In this document: piece by piece, positions 59,501-64,000 of the stretch
How the letters are laid out: the number at the start of each line of letters is the position of its first letter
Position numbering within the stretch: the stretch's first letter is position 1
The notes under the pieces: model-generated
The model's database searches: none
Told to the model about the DNA's origin: nothing
Seen by the model: only the letters and a program-made list of their open reading frames with translations
DNA from: Cunninghamia lanceolata
Taxonomy: Eukaryota > Streptophyta > Pinopsida > Cupressales > Cupressaceae
Direction of reading: 5' to 3'
Assembly (NCBI GenBank): GCA_027924645.1
Contig: BSBN01001752.1
Coordinates: 14,437,001 to 14,501,000, forward strand
DNA length: 64,000 nt
Program-made: the position numbers and the translations under genes

Positions 59501-59786
59501 AAAATTTAATGACTTGTAGAAAATGTTTGCTCTCTAGGGTTTTGAATTCTGGTTTCAAGTCATGGTTATCATCCTTTAGATGGTTCACAAACAATTCTAG
59601 CAATCTCTAATTTCCAAATTCATCCACATTGCAATGGATGTATGCCCTAATATCTTCTACATGCAGTACTCCATATAGGACAACAATAAATGCACCTAAC
59701 GGTTTGACTTCGACTGACTTGTAAGGATGCTTCTTAAATTTTGGATGAAGCCTTTCACCAATATCAACAACAAGAGGTGTAGCCAT
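56569..59786 (-). pseudogene. Accessory protein of element D
   Basis: Reading frame of about 1070 codons from the ATG at 59784-59786 (MATPLVVDIGERL). One frame runs to 58602 with only three internal stops (59604, 59336 and 58928 regions); from 58140 a second frame carries 58140-57817, 57696-57271 and 56949-56569. N-terminal globular part: FKITKDVIRNVTGLN, later YDLCELLQNQLIENLSKIKK and FKYGSLIICLFFYFMNE, which align with FDFASYLAKHIRQGLVDIK and KFRWFSLLCHMFLYY of F. Middle: KKTKATRTYK and acidic Ser-rich stretches. C-terminal: helical, LMEEIEKLTREKENIEAIMG, probably coiled coil. It takes the position of pol, or of the env-like gene of some Sireviruses. Function unknown. Confidence 0.6.
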
Positions 59787-60229
59787 TTGTAGAGGTTGAA
59801 ATTTCAAGAGATTTCACAAAAAATAGGAGTACCTTGTTCTGCAGGTTAGGGTTTTGCTTGGAAATCCTCTTCATGCTTCAACTCTTGAAAATTCTTAGCT
59901 CAATACTCATTCACCTCTTTTCTTCTTGCTTTCTTCTAATGTAAAGTGATTCAAATGAAGAATGAATGACCTTTTTATGCTCTGCAAAACCTAATTTGTC
60001 ATTGTAATAAATGTGTTACCCTAAATTCATCTGGTTACTCTGTTTCTTGATGTAGCTTCTCATGAATCACTTCGCAAATCTTTAAATCCACTTCTTTATG
60101 CCTAGAAATTCTTCTAAATGATCTATAGTAACCCAAATTATCTTTTCTCATTGTGCCAGATTTAGGCACCCACTTACTAGTTGGGGGAATTTGATTTTCA
60201 ATGCAGCTCCCCTTGAGCTAGAATTCCTG
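59787..60229 (-). other. Spacer between gag and accessory frame of D
   Basis: AT-rich sequence without a conserved frame. If D was derived from a full Sirevirus by loss of pol, the deletion joint would lie here; no repeat marks it. Confidence 0.4.
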
Positions 60230-61436
60230 ATTCAATTCCCAGAGGAGTTGTCAGTACCAGATTCTGATGTGGACTCATTACTATTATTCATAACATTTTT
60301 CTTGACCCATGTCTTTCTCATTTCATTCTAGATCTCATTTACATCAATTTTGCCCTTGCCTTTGTCTTGTTTCTTCTCATCTGGTTTTCTGCTTACCGGA
60401 CCTCTTCTTTCATTATTTCTACTTCTACAGAATCTTGAAAAATGACCGAATCATTTACAATTGAAGTACACAACATTTATTTGCCCATTTGACTGGTTTC
60501 CTATTGATCTACACTGATTAGCCATGTGTCCAAATCTATTGCAAGCAAAACAATAGCTATTGAAGGAATTGTCATTTCCTCTGTTGTTGGAGTTATTCAT
60601 TATCATACTTCTGTATTCATTGGATCTATGACCGTATCTCTTGCACTTGAAGCATTGACCAGAGAAGGATGGACCATTTTGATTTACTTTGCTTCTGCAC
60701 TGAGTAGCTCTATGACCAAATTTATTGCAAATGAAGCAATTTCCATTGAAAGATGGATACCTTTGAGCATTTGGCTATCTTAAGGGAGGTCTACTAGGTC
60801 TATTTCTCTCCTTTCTTGATTGAAAATTTCTTTGTCCAAATCCAGAGGTTTCACCTTTCTCATACCTAAGAGCATGCTTATCATCAGCATTTTTCTAACC
60901 TTTAAGCAGTGCTTCAAGTTTAAATGAACTTCTCTTAAACTTCTTCTTGTATTCATTTGCAACTTCTACATCATGTCTGAGAATGACAATTTGTCTTTCA
61001 AGTTCTTTTTCATTGTCTCTGCTTTCTTGTAGATCAGACTCTAGATGGCCAGCTATTCCATCCAATCTGCATCATTATTCAATTTTTTCTTTTAGAGTTT
61101 GATTCGGGTCTTCTTCAGTCTTCTTTCTTTTCTCAATTTCTTTGGTTAGCCTCATCGCCCCAGATTCCATCTCATGTTTTAGAACAAAAAATTCTTTTGT
61201 CAGCTTCTCACATTCCTTTGTCTTTTCTTCCAAAGCCTCATTTAATCCATTCTCTTCAGTGGTATTATCTAACTTCTTAAGTAGTTCCTCCTTTCCATAC
61301 ATTTCTTTAGTTTATCTTTTAACATTTCAATGCAATCATCAACATCTTTGAGGTTAGATTTCAGTTCATTTATTTATGCTTTGGACTAATCAAGATCTTC
61401 TAAAGCCAATTGAAGTTGTTCTCTGAGTGAACCCAT
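60230..61436 (-). pseudogene. gag of element D with four zinc knuckles
   Basis: Starts at ATG 61434-61436 (MGSLREQLQLALEDLD). The N-terminal third is strongly helical (61302-61075: EALEEKTKECEKLTKEFF, MRLTKEIEKRKKTEED), probably coiled coil rather than a usual copia capsid. After a frame shift near 60750 come four CCHC units in one frame: CFICNKFGHRATQC (60738-60697), CFKCKRYGHRSNEY (last Cys lost), CFACNRFGHMANQC and YFNCK*FGHFSRFC (first Cys lost, stop inside). The C-terminal part is Lys/Ser-rich (EKKQDKGKGKI). Copia Gag usually has one knuckle, so four is unusual. It would bind the element RNA. Confidence 0.65.
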
Positions 61437-61490
61437 TAAAACTTCTTCCCAGATCTTCCTCAAGCTGTTAGGCTTCTTCCAAGGAACCTC

Positions 61491-61502
61491 GCTCTGATAC
61501 CA
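61491..61502 (-). other. Primer binding site of element D (tRNA-iMet)
   Basis: Reverse complement of TGGTATCAGAGC, two bases inside the 5' LTR, identical in sequence and spacing to the site in C. Confidence 0.95.
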
Positions 61503-61504
61503 AT

Positions 61505-62640
61505 TGTTGAAATAAAGGTAGACAACTGAGAGGGGCTGGTGAATCAGTTGTCACAAAAACTTTTTATCTTTTGATGTATCTTAAACTTCTTTCAAACTTA
61601 TTTATAGATGAATGATGCAACCATGAAAGCATGAATCAATAACACATAGGCATACACAAAATCAACACACATAACACTAGAATTTTTATGTGGAAACCTG
61701 GTTAAGGAAAAAATCACGGTGGGGGTTAACCCACAAGAAATTATACTTTGTTAAAAGTATTACAAATGGGGAAGGCACATGCCTTCAGGCTCACTGCCCA
61801 GAGATCAGTGCTCAAAAGAAGCTCACTACCTACAAAAATGTTTACAAAAGGATTACAGATTGTTTGAACTGATGAATAGCATCTGCTAATGCAAGAATCT
61901 AGTTCCGGTTAAGCACAGAATACTGATCTTACACACTTCATCTTTATTATGGCTTGTTTTACTATTCTACCATAGTCCGGACCTTAGATCTCTTCTCCTT
62001 CACTTCTTTGATCTGCCTTTTTACACTACTATCTCATCACACAACACCACCACACAATACACTTGAATCCATCAGCTATATATATGCGCCTCAAGAAGTT
62101 GAATCAATTTTCCATCGGCCTTATGAAGAACTTGACAAACAGTACAAGTACTCTGTTCTGTCGACTAAATCCATACACCAATATTGATGTGTACCAGAAA
62201 TAACACTTGTAGGTCACCATCAATGTTGGCCACTAACATTATATCCCATGAGCAACTCACCAAAACACTTCTACTAAATCCGTACAAGGATCCCCCACAA
62301 GTCGGCCTATTCTTCATTGAACTATTTTGACATATTAGGACCTGGTACTTAGATGCTCATAACTTTAATCCCTTTGTTACCAGAGGCTAAAATTTTGGAT
62401 TTAGATTGTCCTAACATTTCTCTACACTCCTTTAGATTCACAACACACAATGATTAACTAGAGAGATCTGCTGACCAAAATACTGAACTCTACCATATAC
62501 CCTGTTCCTATCTATCCAGACTTGACAAATTTTGGAATTGACTTCCGGTATGACCTGATACTGCACTGCGGATGTGTGGAATGGACTTAGTTGCCATCAA
62601 TGAAAACATATGACATGCTTTAAAGTGTCTCTTGCCAACA
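61505..62640 (-). repeat. 5' LTR of element D (1136 bases)
   Basis: TGTTGAAATAAAGG to CTTGCCAACA, matching 55091-56194. It holds the 32 bases missing from the other copy. A TATATATA stretch near 62075 marks the likely promoter. The G-run of the 3' LTR reads GAGGGGCTGG here. Confidence 0.9.
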
Positions 62641-63400
62641 TTTTTAACTTATCATGAAATATATAACAAATGCATCAGGGCATAGAACATTGACAAAGCA
62701 CAATAGTCAGATAGAATCAACACATAACAAGGTGATTGAGTGGAAAACCTGAAAAGGGTAAAAACCACTATGAACATGATCTCCATTAAGCCTCACTAGT
62801 AAACCTCACTGGTTACAGTCTATGCTTCATTTGTAAACCTCATTGGTTACAATCTATGCCTCACTAGCAAACCTTACTGGTTACTATCTATGCCTCACTA
62901 GCAAACCTCACTAGTTACATATCCTATGCCTCACTGGTTACTATCTATGCCTCACTAGAAAACCTCACTGGTTACATATCCTATGCCTCATTGGCAAACC
63001 TCATTGGTTACATATCCTATGCCTCACTGGCAATAGGAGCACTTACAACAAACTTAGAAAAACAAAAAGTATACATAGGGTTACTTTTTTTCAATACAAA
63101 TTGTTGCTCTTCACATCTAATTCTGCAAATCACTTTCAATATGATTCTTCATCTGCATTTGCTTCTTAGTCAATTCAATCTCCATATCCCTTTTTCACAC
63201 TATCTCTATTCATCTGCATCTTTTCCTCTGTCAAAGACCATTCATCTTCTGTATATCTCTCTCCAACAGTATATCACCTCACCTTCAAAAATCCCAAATG
63301 CATCCTTATATAAAAACCTCTTATACATTGCTCATTAATCTTCATAAATTAAATTCTCAGTCAAAGCATTATTCCAACTGCTCGTATCCCATTCCACATT
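62641..63400 (-). repeat. LTR E, continuation after element D
   Basis: Continues E beyond D. The features of this LTR class are in the expected order on the minus strand: an AACACATAACAAGGTGATTG then GTGGAAAACC stretch (62721-62760) like that in D and C, then a tandem repeat, and a TTATATAA box near 63310. The right end is not identified; the edge given is approximate, so E may be a solo LTR or the 3' LTR of an element reaching beyond the window. Confidence 0.5.
62791..63036. repeat. 34-36-bp minisatellite in LTR E
   Basis: About seven head-to-tail units of the form TATG-CCTCACTAGCAAACC-TCACTGGTTACATATCC, 34 to 36 bases each, with one shortened unit (about 21 bases near 62927) and a partial one at the end. 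Units differ from each other at two to six positions. Spacers are not unique, so it is not a CRISPR array. Confidence 0.85.
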
Positions 63401-64000
63401 GTCATCTAATAAAAACATATCTCCAAAAAAGAAAAAGCACCTTTTACAATTATACTTACCCATAAAAATAGACATTTAATAGTTGCCCAAAATCCTGCAT
63501 AAAGAATACTTAGTCTCTCCACTAGATGCACTCCATTATGGCTATAGAAACATCCATAATAAGGAGAGAGTGAGCCTACATCTTTTGCATGTTCAAGAAT
63601 AAAAAATCCAACCATCTTTTTCTAATTTTAACCCTGAAAAAAAAAAACTCTGCATGCTATCAAGGAGCTTCAATAGTCAAATGCTCATCAAACAAGAAGT
63701 ACAGGAGAAGGGGTTTCGAAGTTTAAATAGTGGCCATTGATTATTCTTCACGCACCTATAAAAAATTTAAATATGAGCCTTTGATATCATTTTTCCGCCT
63801 GACAAAAAGAAATTTGACTAATGGATTCGGTGTCACAAGGAAGAAGAGCCAATGAACTTATGTCTTAATGCCTCTTGAGCAGGTCACTTAAATGACTTTC
63901 ACTTGAGATTGCAAGTCAACTTTGAAACATAACATAAAGTGCACTTCCTTTCGATGGCTAGGTTTAAGGTATTTAGAACACATGAATTAGGGTTTAGAAC
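63401..64000. other. Unassigned flank
   Basis: AT-rich sequence with an A-run near 63637. No reading frame of interest and no recognisable LTR end. Confidence 0.4.

Larger units (their letters stand above)
55091..62640 (-). mobile_element. Element D, non-autonomous copia-type element with accessory gene
   Basis: Minus-strand element of 7550 bases: LTRs 61505-62640 (5') and 55091-56194 (3'), tRNA-iMet primer site 61491-61502, gag with four zinc-knuckle units, an accessory reading frame, and polypurine tract 56195-56210. Flanks are GTTTT (55086-55090) and TTTTT (62641-62645), a near-match target duplication. Nothing resembling protease, integrase, reverse transcriptase or RNase H occurs in its 5.3-kb interior, so it would depend on enzymes supplied by another element. 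Its primer site and the sequence around its polypurine tract are almost the same as in C, suggesting a Sirevirus helper. LTR samples differ by about 5 percent. Confidence 0.85.

Noticed and set aside
61075..61302. Coiled-coil frame considered as a host gene
   Set aside because: It lies between D's primer site and its zinc knuckles, in D's gag.
62791..63036. Regular repeats suggesting a CRISPR array
   Set aside because: Units are contiguous and vary throughout, with no unique spacers, in a plant repeat.

Overview
The window looks like intergenic DNA from a large plant genome and is built almost entirely of nested LTR retrotransposons. I found no intact host gene, no tRNA or rRNA gene, and no CRISPR or bacterial signal. 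The plant assignment rests on the element types: Ty1/copia elements primed by initiator tRNA-Met, with the repeated purine tracts of Sireviruses, and Ty3/gypsy elements carrying a second RNase H as in the plant Tat/Ogre lineage. Deep nesting of old, decayed copies suggests a slowly turning-over genome such as a gymnosperm's, but that is inference.

Layout. 1-4565 is AT-rich sequence with no recognised gene, apart from a possible terminal exon near 3344-3500. 4566-5300 is a Ty3/gypsy gag relic, and 5670-6713 is probably a solo LTR. From 6733 to 52379 lies a four-deep nest. Element A (Ty3, minus strand; 6733-11363 and 48353-52379) was split by element B (Ty3, plus; 11364-48352). B's 3' LTR was split by element F (Ty3, minus; 21262-46928, with 5-6 kb LTRs). 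F was split between gag and protease by element C (Ty1/copia Sirevirus type, plus; 31909-39009). Target duplications support the joints: GTAAG for C (perfect), GGGCC for F (perfect), CTTCA/CTTCC for B. LTR divergence falls in the order expected from the nesting: B about 10 percent and F about 5 percent (short hand-compared samples), C about 1.3 percent (full LTR).

The right flank holds a second, older nest: copia relic C2 (52380-54982, plus), the start of a minus-strand LTR E (54983-55090 and 62641 onward), and element D (55091-62640, minus) inserted in E. D has LTRs, primer site, gag and polypurine tract but no pol. In place of pol it has a long accessory reading frame.

The most interesting theme is an accessory protein family. 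Related reading frames, each with a globular N-terminal domain and a charged, coiled-coil-like C-terminal part, occur in F (inside both LTRs), in A (apparently inside its 3' LTR) and in D (between gag and the 3' LTR). So one protein module is carried by two retrotransposon superfamilies, and in the Ty3 elements it is encoded by the LTR itself. All three Ty3 elements also share an unusual pol order, protease - extra RNase H - reverse transcriptase - RNase H - integrase, and a non-purine CCCC..TAG motif where a polypurine tract is expected.
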